Shown here piece by piece: positions 8,235-16,439 of a stretch of DNA of 37,405 nucleotides (the first letter of the stretch is position 1; each line of letters starts with the position of its first letter). The stretch covers positions 1-37,405 of the forward strand of contig NZ_JAGIPX010000072.1 of assembly GCF_017814945.1 (NCBI RefSeq). Direction: 5' to 3'. Position numbers and translations under genes: made by a program. The DNA comes from Paraburkholderia sp. LEh10. Lineage in GTDB: Bacteria; Pseudomonadota; Gammaproteobacteria; Burkholderiales; Burkholderiaceae. The notes below the pieces were generated by a model. It made no database searches. It saw only the letters and a program-made list of their open reading frames with translations, and had not been told where the DNA came from.

Positions 8235-9878
8235 TTATGGCAAGCCATTGCTCGTCGCCCTACGCTTAATCAGAAACTGCTCGAGCTTGCCTGCGTCCAC
8301 GGGCTTGGACATATGTGCGTCGAAGCCCGCCTCCAAGGCTGCCAACCTGTCATCGGCATATCCGGTAATCGCCACAAAGGTCGTTGTTTTAAGGCGCTCA
8401 AGTTTGCGGAATGCCCGGACCAGTTCATACCCATCCACGTCTGGAAGTCCGATGTCACTCAATACGACGTCGGGCACCCAGTTATCCACGATAGCCAATG
8501 CCTCGGCGGCACAATAGGCGACCCGTGTCGCATGGCCAGACAGTTCGAAGTACAGCGCAATCGCGTCTGCCGTATCATGGTTGTCATCGATGATGAGTAC
8601 GGACATCGGCGTTGCCGCCGTCAATACATCATCGCTACCACGGATAACTGGAGCAGTCACCGGCGCAGCCCGGCGTAACGTCAGCGTGAACTCGCTGCCG
8701 CGACCCAGTCCATCGCTACTGGCAACCAGCGTGCCTCCGTGGAGTTCGGCCAGCTTGCGCGCGAGCGTCAGTCCCAGACCCATTCCGCCGGGCGAACGCG
8801 CTAGCGAGCGCTCTGTCTGTCTGAACAGCTCGAAAACTTCGTCCAGGTCCGCAGCGGCAATTCCAACGCCAGTATCCTGCACCCGAAGGGCGACCTCCGT
8901 CTCGCCTGCCTGGACGCTCACATCAATACAACCGCCAGGGGGCGTGTAGGTCGCCGCGTTCTTCAACAGATGGGCGATTATCAGCGGGCATTGGGTGATA
9001 TCGGCATCCACGTAGAGCGCCTCGTCCACGTCTATGCTCAGGCTATGGATGCCCTTTGCCACGGATGCTTCGCTGAGCTCGACTGCACGGTCCACGAGGT
9101 CACGCAAGCGCACCGGTTCCAGTGTTAGCGCTACGACACCTCGAGACACGAGGGACGCCGACAGCAGGTTGTCGACGATTTGGCTCATGTAGTGGACATG
9201 CCGACGCAGGATTTGCTGGGCCCAGGTGCGTTGGGCATCCTTCGTCTCAGGCCGGGCGAGGACTTCGACGGCTGTGTGGATAGGCGCGAGCGGCGCGCGT
9301 AGTTCATGCGCCAGCATCGCCAGAAACTCGTCCCGGTTGCGAGCAGCCGTCTCCAGACGACTTTGCGCTTCCGATAGGCGTTTGGAAGCCTGCTGTCCTT
9401 CGAGATAGATAATTGCGCAATTGGCGAGCGTCCTCAGCGCGCGCTTCTCATCAGCGGTGACACTATGCGGCTCATGGTCGATAGCGCACAGCGTACCGAG
9501 GGCTACGCCGTCTGACGTTTTCAATACCGCCCCGGCGTAGAAGACTACCTTGGATTTCCCGACGACTTGCGGGTGGTCGCGGAACCTCTCATCTTCAGTA
9601 GCGTCCGGAATGACGAGCATGTCACCCGTCAACATGGCGTGGGCGCACAGCGACTTCTTCCTGCTCATGCTCACGGGGCGAGGCTGCATCCCCCAGGCCG
9701 ATTTGCACCACTGTCGGGTTTCGTCAATGAAGTTAATCAACGCTATCGGCGTATGCAACGACATTGCCGCCAGGCGCGTTATCTCATCAAACGACGACCC
9801 TGTTGGTGTGTCAAGGAATCCGAAGCTATGTAGCCGGCGCAAACGCTCCCGCTCGTTAGCGGGATAGATGGCCCCCAT
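8235..9878 (-). CDS. Hybrid sensor kinase: GAF, HisKA, HATPase and receiver domains (547 aa)
   Basis: Residues 25-165 form a GAF-type sensor. The HisKA domain follows with RDEFLAMLAHELRAPLAP, phospho-acceptor His191. The ATPase domain shows the N box (LLKNAATYTPP, N307), DTGVGI at 335-340, and GGMGLGLTLARKL. Residues 425-540 form a receiver with D431/D432, phospho-acceptor D475 in SDIGLPDVDGYE, T505 and K525. All catalytic residues are present. There is no transmembrane helix, so it senses a cytoplasmic signal; the GAF ligand is unknown. It has no output domain of its own and probably passes phosphate through its receiver to a separate partner. The single-domain receiver at 18,836 is one candidate, not a proven partner. 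Confidence 0.9.
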   Translation of the reverse strand: MGAIYPANERERLRRLHSFGFLDTPTGSSFDEITRLAAMSLHTPIALINFIDETRQWCKSAWGMQPRPVSMSRKKSLCAHAMLTGDMLVIPDATEDERFRDHPQVVGKSKVVFYAGAVLKTSDGVALGTLCAIDHEPHSVTADEKRALRTLANCAIIYLEGQQASKRLSEAQSRLETAARNRDEFLAMLAHELRAPLAPIHTAVEVLARPETKDAQRTWAQQILRRHVHYMSQIVDNLLSASLVSRGVVALTLEPVRLRDLVDRAVELSEASVAKGIHSLSIDVDEALYVDADITQCPLIIAHLLKNAATYTPPGGCIDVSVQAGETEVALRVQDTGVGIAAADLDEVFELFRQTERSLARSPGGMGLGLTLARKLAELHGGTLVASSDGLGRGSEFTLTLRRAAPVTAPVIRGSDDVLTAATPMSVLIIDDNHDTADAIALYFELSGHATRVAYCAAEALAIVDNWVPDVVLSDIGLPDVDGYELVRAFRKLERLKTTTFVAITGYADDRLAALEAGFDAHMSKPVDAGKLEQFLIKRRATSNGLP

Positions 9879-9987
9879 ATCGACTCAACCTTCGTTCGGG
9901 TTTGGTCCCTATGAAATAGGCGCAAAGAACATACCTGGCTGCCGGGTGATTTATCGTCTACGCCTGAACAGGCCGGTCGGCCGTCGT

Positions 9988-10385
9988 GACTGATGTCCGG
10001 AATTTTATCGTTTTGGCTGGCGCGAGCGAGGTTCGAGCGCCAACCTTCGAGCTTCGTCTGCCTCAGGCGAGCTTTCCGATAATTCGCCCTTATTCCACAT
10101 CCAGAGTGGCAGAACCGTAACAACAGCACGGTCGCCGATGTCCTGCGCGACGACAAAACAGCGGCCGTCCGCTTTGCTGTAGATGAGGCAGCAGCGCCGG
10201 TTGGGCAGAGCCTCCCCAAGTGACACGTATCGACCTGCGTCGACCATTTCTCAAATAGATGTTGTTGTCGATAGCGTGGACCGTTGACTTACCCGTTCCT
10301 TTGCGTGAGCTGCGACCTACGATTGTCGCGCACTGGACCGTCTCCGGGAGAAGTGAATCGTTGCCTCCTACGCGTTACTGATGCT
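9988..10385. repeat. Segmental direct repeat, copy 1 (A1 gene and upstream region)
   Basis: This stretch matches 13,395-13,786 in the same orientation across the whole A gene and about 130 bases of its upstream region. Shared landmarks are CGTTTTGGCTGGCG after the gene and, before it, GGACCGTTGACTTACCCGTTC here against TTGACCGTTGGCTTATCCG in the other copy. Differences are scattered, so the duplication is old. Confidence 0.7.
10005..10247 (-). CDS. Small protein of family A, copy A1 (80 aa)
   Basis: No known family was recognised. The protein has MVDAGRYVSLGEALPN, a central beta-rich core (CCLIYSKADGRCFVVAQDIG, DRAVVTVLPLWMWN) and a basic, Arg-rich C-terminus (ARRLALEPRSRQPKR). About 59 of 80 residues match the A2 copy at 13,358 by eye, and differences are mostly conservative, so the protein sequence appears to be under selection. 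The ATG is the conserved first Met of both copies. It lies upstream of the HK gene on the same strand but with a separate promoter region. Confidence 0.65.
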   Translation of the reverse strand: MVDAGRYVSLGEALPNRRCCLIYSKADGRCFVVAQDIGDRAVVTVLPLWMWNKGELSESSPEADEARRLALEPRSRQPKR

Positions 10386-10488
10386 GAACATTCCATCCGG
10401 AACGCGAGCGAGGGTACCAGACTGGACCGTCCTGCCGCCGGCAAAGGGTACTGGGCGCAACAGTATTGCGTGCGTCGCCGCATTCACG

Positions 10489-10740
10489 CTATGCAGCCAG
10501 TCGCTCCAAGGTCATCTCCGGCAACGTCGGAGCAGGAGGAAATACCCTCCAGCAGCCGTCGCCGTGCCGAAAGAAGAATAGTGCAAGCTTCTCTCCGTCG
10601 TGCATGGTCTCAACGCACACATAACGCCTTCCACCCGAAAGTGTCCGGCTAAACATGGTGACTTTGGCGGTCTTCAGAGGCTCGAACTCAAACCATTTCT
10701 CCACCACAGAACGTAAGGATTGCTCTCTGGTACTGGTCAT
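10489..10740 (-). CDS. Small protein of family B, copy B1 (83 aa)
   Basis: No known family was recognised. A helical N-terminus (REQSLRSVVEKWFEFEP) is followed by strands MFSRTLSGGRRYVCVET and LALFFFRHGDGCWRVFPPAP. The second copy at 11,993 keeps QSLRS-x-VEKW, FSRT, GGRR, VET and ALFFFRH-x-DG-x-W-x-VFPPA, which defines the family core. The ATG at 10740 follows GGAGGA at 5-8 bases. A1 lies 240 bases downstream on the same strand, so A1 and B1 may be functionally paired; this is inference from the double occurrence only. Confidence 0.65.
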   Translation of the reverse strand: MTSTREQSLRSVVEKWFEFEPLKTAKVTMFSRTLSGGRRYVCVETMHDGEKLALFFFRHGDGCWRVFPPAPTLPEMTLERLAA

Positions 10741-11145
10741 TTTATCCTCCGGTCCAGTGGGAAGGCACACCCAGATGCATGGCGCTCAGGTACCCGTATT
10801 AACGCAACGTGCGTGCCAGTGACGCTTGTCACGCGATGGGCCTCAACAGGCCCTCGCCCCACGTCATTAACGCCAGGTCATCTCTTGGACGAAGCCTGCG
10901 ACGGCTTGTTGTGGTCAGCGAAATAGGGGCAGATATCGCAGACCCGACACCGGCCTTGCTGATACCAGCTTGCTGTGAGAGAGCGCCGCACACGGGTTGC
11001 GCAGTGAGGCGCAGGTCATGAAAGCGCTTGATGCAGCGTCGCACGCAGCGCCGTTGCGGTGGTGGCGATGTCCGTAGGGGCCATGCAAGCCACAGCGATA
11101 AAATAGGGGCTCAACCTGTCCACCCAGAGACTCACTACCGTCTGC
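10741..11145. other. Divergent intergenic region
   Basis: Lies between B1 and the GNAT-like gene. Two short copies of AATAGGGGC (near 10,922 and 11,103) were seen; nothing else clear. Confidence 0.4.
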
Positions 11146-11889
11146 ATGACTTTCGACCTGCGCGCGCGCCATTCACTGCTGTCTAAGCCGCTTGCCACAC
11201 CGTTGCCACTTGAGGTCCGGGCCGGAGGAACTGTTCTTGAGTGTGAGCGCGGCGGCCGCCGATATGTCGTCTACTGCGGGCACCATGAAAACTCATCTCC
11301 CCATGCTTCGGCCCGCTTATTGCGAAAGAAGCTGCGTGATGCGCGCGAGCAGGATGAGGCGAGCTGCGAGGCAGCGCCTCTTTCTGGGCAAAGTCTGTCA
11401 GAGCAGCACACTGCCTGGTCCTCTGTAACCGAGGGGGAAGATTGCGGAGACGGCGAGTCCGTCGCCGGTTGCGCGCGGTTCGGGTACCAGCTCGTCGCGT
11501 ATGCCGGCCGCTCACCGGTGGGCTACTGCACCTTCGTAGTCCGTATTGAGGACGCCGCCACCGGACAGCTTCCATCGATTGAAATCGAGGTGCTTGAAAT
11601 CTGGGTCATGCCTCAACATCGTGGCGTTGGGGTTGGGGCCGCACTCGCCGAGTCCGTTGCCCAGCTTTCGGTAGCTGGACTCCTTGAACTCGAGTCCCGG
11701 CTTTCGCGCCAGCGCAAGGCGACGCTCTTCAGTCTCACTGTTCTAGCGGATATCCACTCGTCATCTGGCGCGCACTTTCTTCATATGACCGTCAACTTCC
11801 TTCGCGAGAAGATTGACGAACTTGGCGTCCTGTTCTCGAGCGGGCTTCAGCACGTGCTCTTTGATGATATCGAGCTGGAGCTGCGCTAA
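11146..11889 (+). CDS. GNAT-like N-acetyltransferase (247 aa)
   Basis: The central region shows the acetyl-CoA binding motif of the GNAT fold: VLEIWVMPQHRGVGVGAALAE at about 154-174, where Q/R-x-x-G-x-G/A contacts the pyrophosphate. Before it, GYQLVAYAGRSPVGYCTFVV is the usual strand pair leading to that motif. The N-terminal 100 residues (GGTVLECERGGRRYVVYCGH, then a Ser/Glu-rich linker) and the C-terminal 70 (IDELGVLFSSGLQHVLFDDI) are not typical, so the substrate cannot be guessed. The ribosome binding site is weak. It sits between the two B copies but on the opposite strand. Confidence 0.65.
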   Translation: MTFDLRARHSLLSKPLATPLPLEVRAGGTVLECERGGRRYVVYCGHHENSSPHASARLLRKKLRDAREQDEASCEAAPLSGQSLSEQHTAWSSVTEGEDCGDGESVAGCARFGYQLVAYAGRSPVGYCTFVVRIEDAATGQLPSIEIEVLEIWVMPQHRGVGVGAALAESVAQLSVAGLLELESRLSRQRKATLFSLTVLADIHSSSGAHFLHMTVNFLREKIDELGVLFSSGLQHVLFDDIELELR

Positions 11890-11992
11890 TTCTGGTGCCC
11901 GCTCCTTGCGTGGATTCCGCCTATCTCGTGGTTGGACCGAGCGACGTCCATCAGGGGCTAGCCGCGAGCGCAACGCGCGATGGTCCCCGGCC

Positions 11993-12274
11993 TTACGCGG
12001 GTGGGGACGCCGGCGCCGACCCCTCATGGGCAATGCGGTCGGCAGTCGCCCGCAACCGGTCGGCAGCAGGCGGAAACACGTACCAGCTGCCGTCATCGTG
12101 CCTGAAGAAGAACAACGCGCGCACTCCGCGTGATGACGACGTCTCAACGTACACACACCGTCGCCCGCCCAACCGGGTGCGACTAAATCTGGTTACATGA
12201 CCCGATATCGCCGGAGCCGGTGCTAGCCATTTCTCGACCTGGCTGCGCAGAGACTGCCCGTTCACGCTTTTCAT
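11993..12274 (-). CDS. Small protein of family B, copy B2 (93 aa)
   Basis: This paralog of B1 reads MKSVNGQSLRSQVEKWLAPA, then HVTRFSRTRLGGRRCVYVET and ALFFFRHDDGSWYVFPPA. It keeps the family core and has a longer C-terminus (ADRIAHEGSAPASPPA). The ATG at 12274 is preferred because GGAGCGG precedes it; an in-frame ATG 15 bases upstream is the alternative. Its convergent neighbour is the GNAT-like gene, ending about 100 bases away. Confidence 0.65.
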   Translation of the reverse strand: MKSVNGQSLRSQVEKWLAPAPAISGHVTRFSRTRLGGRRCVYVETSSSRGVRALFFFRHDDGSWYVFPPAADRLRATADRIAHEGSAPASPPA

Positions 12275-12745
12275 GTTCCGCTCCAGCATGTATAAAGCCG
12301 ACCGGCGTTGAAAGGAGCGCGGGTCGCGACGAGAGAGAGGCGGAGGGTTCTCGCCTCTTGCATCCTTAACGTCGCGGACGGCCGAGATGTTGACCACGGG
12401 TTTGTGTCTTCTGAAACCGAAAATTTCTCGTTGAGCCGCCGGCCGACAGTCGCCGCGGAGGAAGACCGCCGACGGAGCCATGTGCGTCTTACCCCGGGCC
12501 AGGCAGAAATAGTCCCGGCGAAGCGGACAGCACACCTCTGCGACCCAGTTCGCCGTGCTGGCGCGTTGCCGTGGCCGTTGCCGTCGCATTACGTCACCGT
12601 GCCTTGACGCCCGGGCCGGCGGGCGGGACACTCAACGCGAGTCGTTGTGCGGCCGACGTCTTGCGCGGGGCTGAGTAGCACAGACCTCTGAGCCACTGGG
12701 CACGTCGAACGCCGACTGGAACATAGGCCGCAAAAGGGGAAACCC
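12275..12745. other. Divergent intergenic region
   Basis: Separates B2 from the cupin gene. GC-rich, with Arg-rich frames on both strands that look like shadows. Nothing recognised. Confidence 0.4.
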
Positions 12746-13120
12746 ATGGCGTTTGCGCTGACATTTTCACAACTGTTTTCAGACACGATTGGCGAAAGTC
12801 ATTTTGGGTCGGTAAATCTGCAGCTGGTAACCCGCAACTTCGCGCCGCCCGCTGACCCCTTTGACGTGTCGGATTTCGCGGCAGCGACCCGCTACGGGTT
12901 TTTGCGCGCGCCCAGCGGATGGGTCGGCGACCTTCATCCTTCGCCCATGAGCATGTGGGTATTTGTTCTCAGCGGGGAAGTTGAGTTTGAAGCCAGTGAC
13001 GGTGAACGACGTCGCGTCGCAGCAGGAGGCGCGATACTGCTTGAGGACACGACGGGCAAGGGGCATCAGAGCCGTGTCATCGGCGACGTGCCAGCGGTTC
13101 TCGCCGTGGTTCAGGTTTGA
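12746..13120 (+). CDS. Cupin-domain protein (124 aa)
   Basis: A single cupin barrel is seen: DLHPSPMSMWVFVLSGEVEF contains the first motif (histidine, then G-E-V), and RRRVAAGGAILLEDTTGKGHQSRV contains the second, with a His in GKGH. Metal-binding residues are only partly canonical. It could be a small dioxygenase-like, isomerase-like or binding protein; the substrate is unknown. The start follows AAAGGGGAAACCC. A 75-base copy of its 3' end lies 3 kb downstream (16,011). Confidence 0.75.
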   Translation: MAFALTFSQLFSDTIGESHFGSVNLQLVTRNFAPPADPFDVSDFAAATRYGFLRAPSGWVGDLHPSPMSMWVFVLSGEVEFEASDGERRRVAAGGAILLEDTTGKGHQSRVIGDVPAVLAVVQV

Positions 13121-13357
13121 CGTCGTGGTTTCCTGGTTGAGGTGCAAGCCCCTCCCGTCGCGGTTAAATCATGGTCGAGAAGATGTAAGTCCGAGCCATG
13201 AAGCTGAGGACGTCGCCTGTCGCCATAGCCAGGACGACGACCACGGCACGTAGCCATATCGTCGATGAGTTGGGGCAACCAATACACAGCGGCGGGTCAT
13301 GCAGACCTGTATTTCACGGCGGCGGCGTCAGCAAGCGGCAGTACGCTCTCAGCTGGC

Positions 13358-13654
13358 TCATCGCCTCCGGCGGAACACACTGGTACGGCGTCTCGACTGA
13401 TACCCGGGATTTTCCCGTTTTGGCTGGCGGGACCGTGGCGCGAGCGCCAGCCTTCGAGCTTCCTGTGCCTGCGACGAGCTTTCGGACAGGGCGCCGTTGT
13501 TCCACATTGAGAGCGGAAGAATGGTAACGACAGCACGGTTTCCGATGTCTAGCACGACGACGAAACAGCGGTCGTCCCCTTTGCTGTAGACCAGGTAAAA
13601 GTGCCGGTCGGGCGGGGACTCCCCAAGTGACACGCATCGACCTGCGTCCACCAT
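13358..13654 (-). CDS. Small protein of family A, copy A2 (98 aa)
   Basis: Paralog of A1 with MVDAGRCVSLGE, YLVYSKGDDRCFVVVLDIG, NRAVVTILPLSMWN and EARRLALAPRSRQPKR. Where A1 stops after QPKR, this copy reads on for 18 residues (ENPGYQSRRRTSVFRRRR) because the equivalent of the A1 stop is mutated to a sense codon; one of the two ends must be derived. The A1 length is more likely original. Its upstream region is also duplicated. Confidence 0.6.
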   Translation of the reverse strand: MVDAGRCVSLGESPPDRHFYLVYSKGDDRCFVVVLDIGNRAVVTILPLSMWNNGALSESSSQAQEARRLALAPRSRQPKRENPGYQSRRRTSVFRRRR

Positions 13655-13786
13655 TTCTCGAACGGACGTAGCCGACAGGGTTGACCGTTGGCTTATCCGT
13701 TCTTTTGCGTGAGGGGCGACCCAAGACCGTCGAGGGCTAACCCGTCTCCTGGAAAAATGAATCGTCGCCTCCCGTGTGTTGATGGC
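13395..13786. repeat. Segmental direct repeat, copy 2 (A2 gene and upstream region)
   Basis: Partner of 9,988-10,385. The match runs through the A2 gene and on to about GAATCGTCGCCTCC at 13,762. The rest of the gap up to 14,025 holds a minus-strand frame (13,737-14,027, containing LWTFGEKYADTEAVFG) that looks partly protein-like, but lacks a ribosome binding site and was not called. Confidence 0.65.
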
Positions 13787-14025
13787 GTTCCAGCGCGAGT
13801 CTATTCGGCCTTTGAGTTCGCCGCAACGCGGTCACTATGGCGGCCTTTGACCACCCGGCCAGGGGACGCGCGGTGTCACTCGGGAGCGACAACCCGAAAA
13901 CGGCCTCGGTGTCGGCGTATTTTTCGCCGAAGGTCCACAGGTACGTTGCTTTCGCTCCTTGATTCTCGCCAGCACGCCACCTAATGTGGAAAGTGCCATA
14001 ACGGCACAGACCTAAGGAGTACATC

Positions 14026-14184
14026 ATGCCATCGCCCAGAAAGGCCTCACCTGCTCACGGGGCAGAAGCCGACGTGTCGAGCAAGAAGAAAGTAGCCTCG
14101 CCGGCGAAGGGCGCCGGAAAGGCGCAGGGCGAGAAAAACCCTCAAATGGCCAAGCAGCGCCCCAAGACCAAATCGAAAGCCTGA
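14026..14184 (+). CDS. Small Lys/Ala-rich basic protein (52 aa)
   Basis: ATG at 14026 follows AAGGAG at 6 bases, the best ribosome binding site in this area. The product starts MPSPRKASPAHGAEADVS and continues KKKVASPAKGAGKAQG, ending QRPKTKSKA: about a quarter Lys/Arg, with Ala, Pro and Ser, and no hydrophobic core. It resembles the basic tail of histone-like proteins, so nucleic-acid binding is possible but unproven. A perfect terminator begins at its stop codon, which strongly supports a short monocistronic gene. Confidence 0.75.
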   Translation: MPSPRKASPAHGAEADVSSKKKVASPAKGAGKAQGEKNPQMAKQRPKTKSKA

Positions 14185-14219
14185 AACGGAAACGCCCCAG
14201 AAACGGGGCGTTTCCGTTT
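14184..14219 (+). terminator. Strong hairpin terminator, probably bidirectional
   Basis: A perfect 15-bp stem (AAACGGAAACGCCCC with GGGGCGTTTCCGTTT) around a 6-base loop. A-run and T-run flank the GC core, so it can act in both directions. Its left arm starts at the last base of the upstream stop codon. Confidence 0.9.
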
Positions 14220-15027
14220 GCTGGCGAAGCCCATCGGCTCGACCTACCTCACAAACTGCCACTGCCAGCAAAGGCGCCGACGAAGAACGTGGCGGCGACG
14301 AAGTCCGCGAGGGAATATCTCGCAGACGAGAGACTGTCACACCAAGCTCCTCAAACTGGCCGGTACGGTAGGGAGCATCATTGCACACGAGGCGCGATGG
14401 TATTGCCAGTCGCTGCGCCTGGGACGCTGATGCCGACGACGTCGGCTCATTGGCGTGCCGCTGTGCCAGGCGGGCGCAATCCCCCATCGGCAGACGCCTG
14501 ACGACAAGAAAGGCGACCAGCATCGCCATCGTTCCGAATATCGCGCTGCCCGCTGCCTGGCCCACCAATACACCGATGGAGCCATGTCGGATGCCGACCG
14601 CTACAAACGGCGCCTCGAAGCAGCTGGCTGGTAATGGCCAGCGCCGCATTCCGATGAACGGTGCCATGGTACGTGCGAGACGGCTTCAGCGGTCGGCGAT
14701 TAACGATTTGCTTCGGACCGACCCGACCCATCTGACAAGCTGGAAGCAGCAGTATCGCCAAGTTTCCATTCTCGGGTGTTGATGCATCGGGCAGTTCAAC
14801 TATTTCATCCGGCATGGTCTCCAGGGGCATGTCGGTTTTTTGTATCGACGTCTCAGTCAGCTTGACCTCCACTCACGTTTCGCTTGACCGTCTGGCACGA
14901 GTCGGTCAGGAGAGGGAGAGTCCCGGTCGAAAGCCTGCGATAAACCCACGGAACAGTTCCGCAGGAGCCCGATGGCGCACTGCGTCGCCGTCTGAACGGC
15001 CGACACGCGGCTCTCCTGATATCGATG
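14220..15027. other. Long gap with possible decayed genes
   Basis: No intact gene is convincing. On the minus strand, around 14,480-14,640, a frame contains a hydrophobic stretch (GSIGVLVGQAAGSAIFGT, AMLVAFLVVRRLPMG) that could be the end of a decayed membrane protein. At 14,780-14,872 a second minus-strand frame begins VKLTETSIQKTDMPLETM and is protein-like for about 45 residues. Neither has a good start and a sensible end. Confidence 0.3.
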
Positions 15028-15429
15028 TCAACGGGCAGCGAGCATGCCGATGATGACGCCGCCAAGCACCGCAAACGCGATTGATTTCCAGGGACTCTCA
15101 TGCACGAAGTCGTCGGTTGACTCGGACACGGTCCGGTAGCCACTCGTCAGTGCGTCCTGAGCGCTGGCGAAGGCGCCTTTTACGACTTTCAGCGTTGGCG
15201 TCGTTGTGTCGGTTTCGGTATTCATGGCTGACCCTCCTTTACTCGGGCTAGTGACTGAGGAACTTCCGGCCGGTGATTGCACCGCAGGACCGCCTGTCGA
15301 CGACAACCCACCGACCGAGTTACCGGATGGCGGCTTATTCAACGCGGATTCCATGGTGTCCGCGACGGTGCTCCTCGGAAGTGAGTTCGAATCCGCAACT
15401 GTCTCATCCTTCTGGTTTGTTGTGTCCAT
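15028..15429 (-). CDS. DUF883 (ElaB/YqjD-type) inner-membrane protein (133 aa)
   Basis: The C-terminal part is typical of the DUF883 family: an amphipathic helix (LKVVKGAFASAQDALTSGYR), then ESTDDFVHESPWKSIAFAVLG and a terminal glycine-rich membrane helix GGVIIGMLAAR. In E. coli ElaB/YqjD associate with ribosomes and the inner membrane in stationary phase. Residues 1-68 are a low-complexity Ser/Gly/Pro extension. Two starts are possible: the ATG at 15429 (GGGAGGCGG in front) giving 133 residues, and an internal ATG at 15225 with a near-perfect AAGGAGGG, giving 65 residues that are almost exactly the conserved domain. Confidence 0.75.
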   Translation of the reverse strand: MDTTNQKDETVADSNSLPRSTVADTMESALNKPPSGNSVGGLSSTGGPAVQSPAGSSSVTSPSKGGSAMNTETDTTTPTLKVVKGAFASAQDALTSGYRTVSESTDDFVHESPWKSIAFAVLGGVIIGMLAAR

Positions 15430-15620
15430 TTCCGCCTCCCTGTACCAACATTGTGAGCCACCGGGCAGCCCGCGCGTTGGCGGGAAGTGCTCCCGTACGG
15501 TATGTAATTTGAGCGTCCGGCCCTGCTGGTTGCCGCCCTTCGTGTCCTCGTGCCACTGGGTGGATGCCTGAGCCCTTCACTATTCCGCCAGAACGTCTCG
15601 CCTGGTGGACGGCGATTCTT

Positions 15621-15788
15621 TTACTTAGCCGAATCCTCATCGGCTTCTTCGCCGTCCTCAGATTCAATCCGTGTGGCTCCGCTCGTCGCCGGAGGGTCGC
15701 TGGCGGGGAAAGTGTCATCGACGGCCCTGTCGATGTCGTCCTCGGACTTCTCAATGATTGGGTTCTGTTCCTTCGGCTTGGTGGCCAT
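15621..15788 (-). CDS. Small acidic protein with DDTFPASDPPA motif (55 aa)
   Basis: The product starts MATKPKEQNPIIEKSEDDID and contains DRAVDDTFPASDPPATSG followed by an acidic tail (SEDGEEADEDSAK). The FPASDPP motif recurs in short proteins of unknown function in Burkholderia and related proteobacteria. The ATG at 15788 has CCGGAG about 6 bases upstream. The frame continues far upstream but becomes a shadow of the cupin remnant. Probably stress- or stationary-phase related by company (DUF883 gene nearby), which is inference. Confidence 0.7.
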   Translation of the reverse strand: MATKPKEQNPIIEKSEDDIDRAVDDTFPASDPPATSGATRIESEDGEEADEDSAK

Positions 15789-16010
15789 GTGCGTCTCCGG
15801 TGGTGTCAGGTGTGATTCGATAATAGCAATGCGTATTCCGGGACCCGGCCGAATCAGCACATGGGGCGTTCTCTGCGGTCGCGCCTGGCGGGCCGTACAG
15901 TGTCCCGAGAGCGCCACCCAGCGTAAGAGAGGTAGGTTCGCGTCACGCTCGCGCAGGCTGATGCCGGCATTGCACGGCTTCAGCGCGGCATCGACGAGCA
16001 TCAGGAAAAG

Positions 16011-16085
16011 GACACGACGGGCAAAGGGCATCAGAGTCGTGTCATCGGCGACGCGCCAGCGCTTCTCGCTGTGGTTCAGGTCTGA
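16011..16085 (+). pseudogene. Duplicated 3' end of the cupin gene
   Basis: The last 24 codons and the stop of the cupin gene at 13,046-13,120 recur here with only 6 mismatches in 75 bases, in the same frame (DTTGKGHQSRVIGDAPALLAV). Weaker similarity continues to about 16,120. Nothing of the rest of the gene is present. The surrounding 15,789-16,430 holds no intact gene. Confidence 0.8.
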
Positions 16086-16439
16086 CGTCGTGGCTCCTTT
16101 GGCCGGGCACAAGCCCACCCACGCCGATATGGCTTCGATGCCCTGTCTCGGCATACTCGACCTTTCAACTGACGGTGTTCGTCACCGACCGCATCCCACG
16201 GCCGTTAGACGTCTGTGGGACCGATTGGAATGTCTGCGATTTCCATGTCGGGCTCCGGATTCGCGGAAAACGGAGTGCTCATCCAGCAGCAGGATGAAAG
16301 GCGCCCTGCATCATCTGTACAGGCTGCCGGCGAGGGGAGCCGATTTCCGGGCGCCTCGCGATTCTTGGCCGCGAGGTTATTTCAGGCTGATTGTTCGCCC
16401 TGGTAGGGCGAACTGCTGTGGCCGTAGCCGGCAACACCG

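Noticed and set aside
14480..14640. A hydrophobic minus-strand stretch like the end of an MFS transporter
   Set aside because: Too short and without a start, family motif or second helix pair to support a call; mentioned only within the gap entry.
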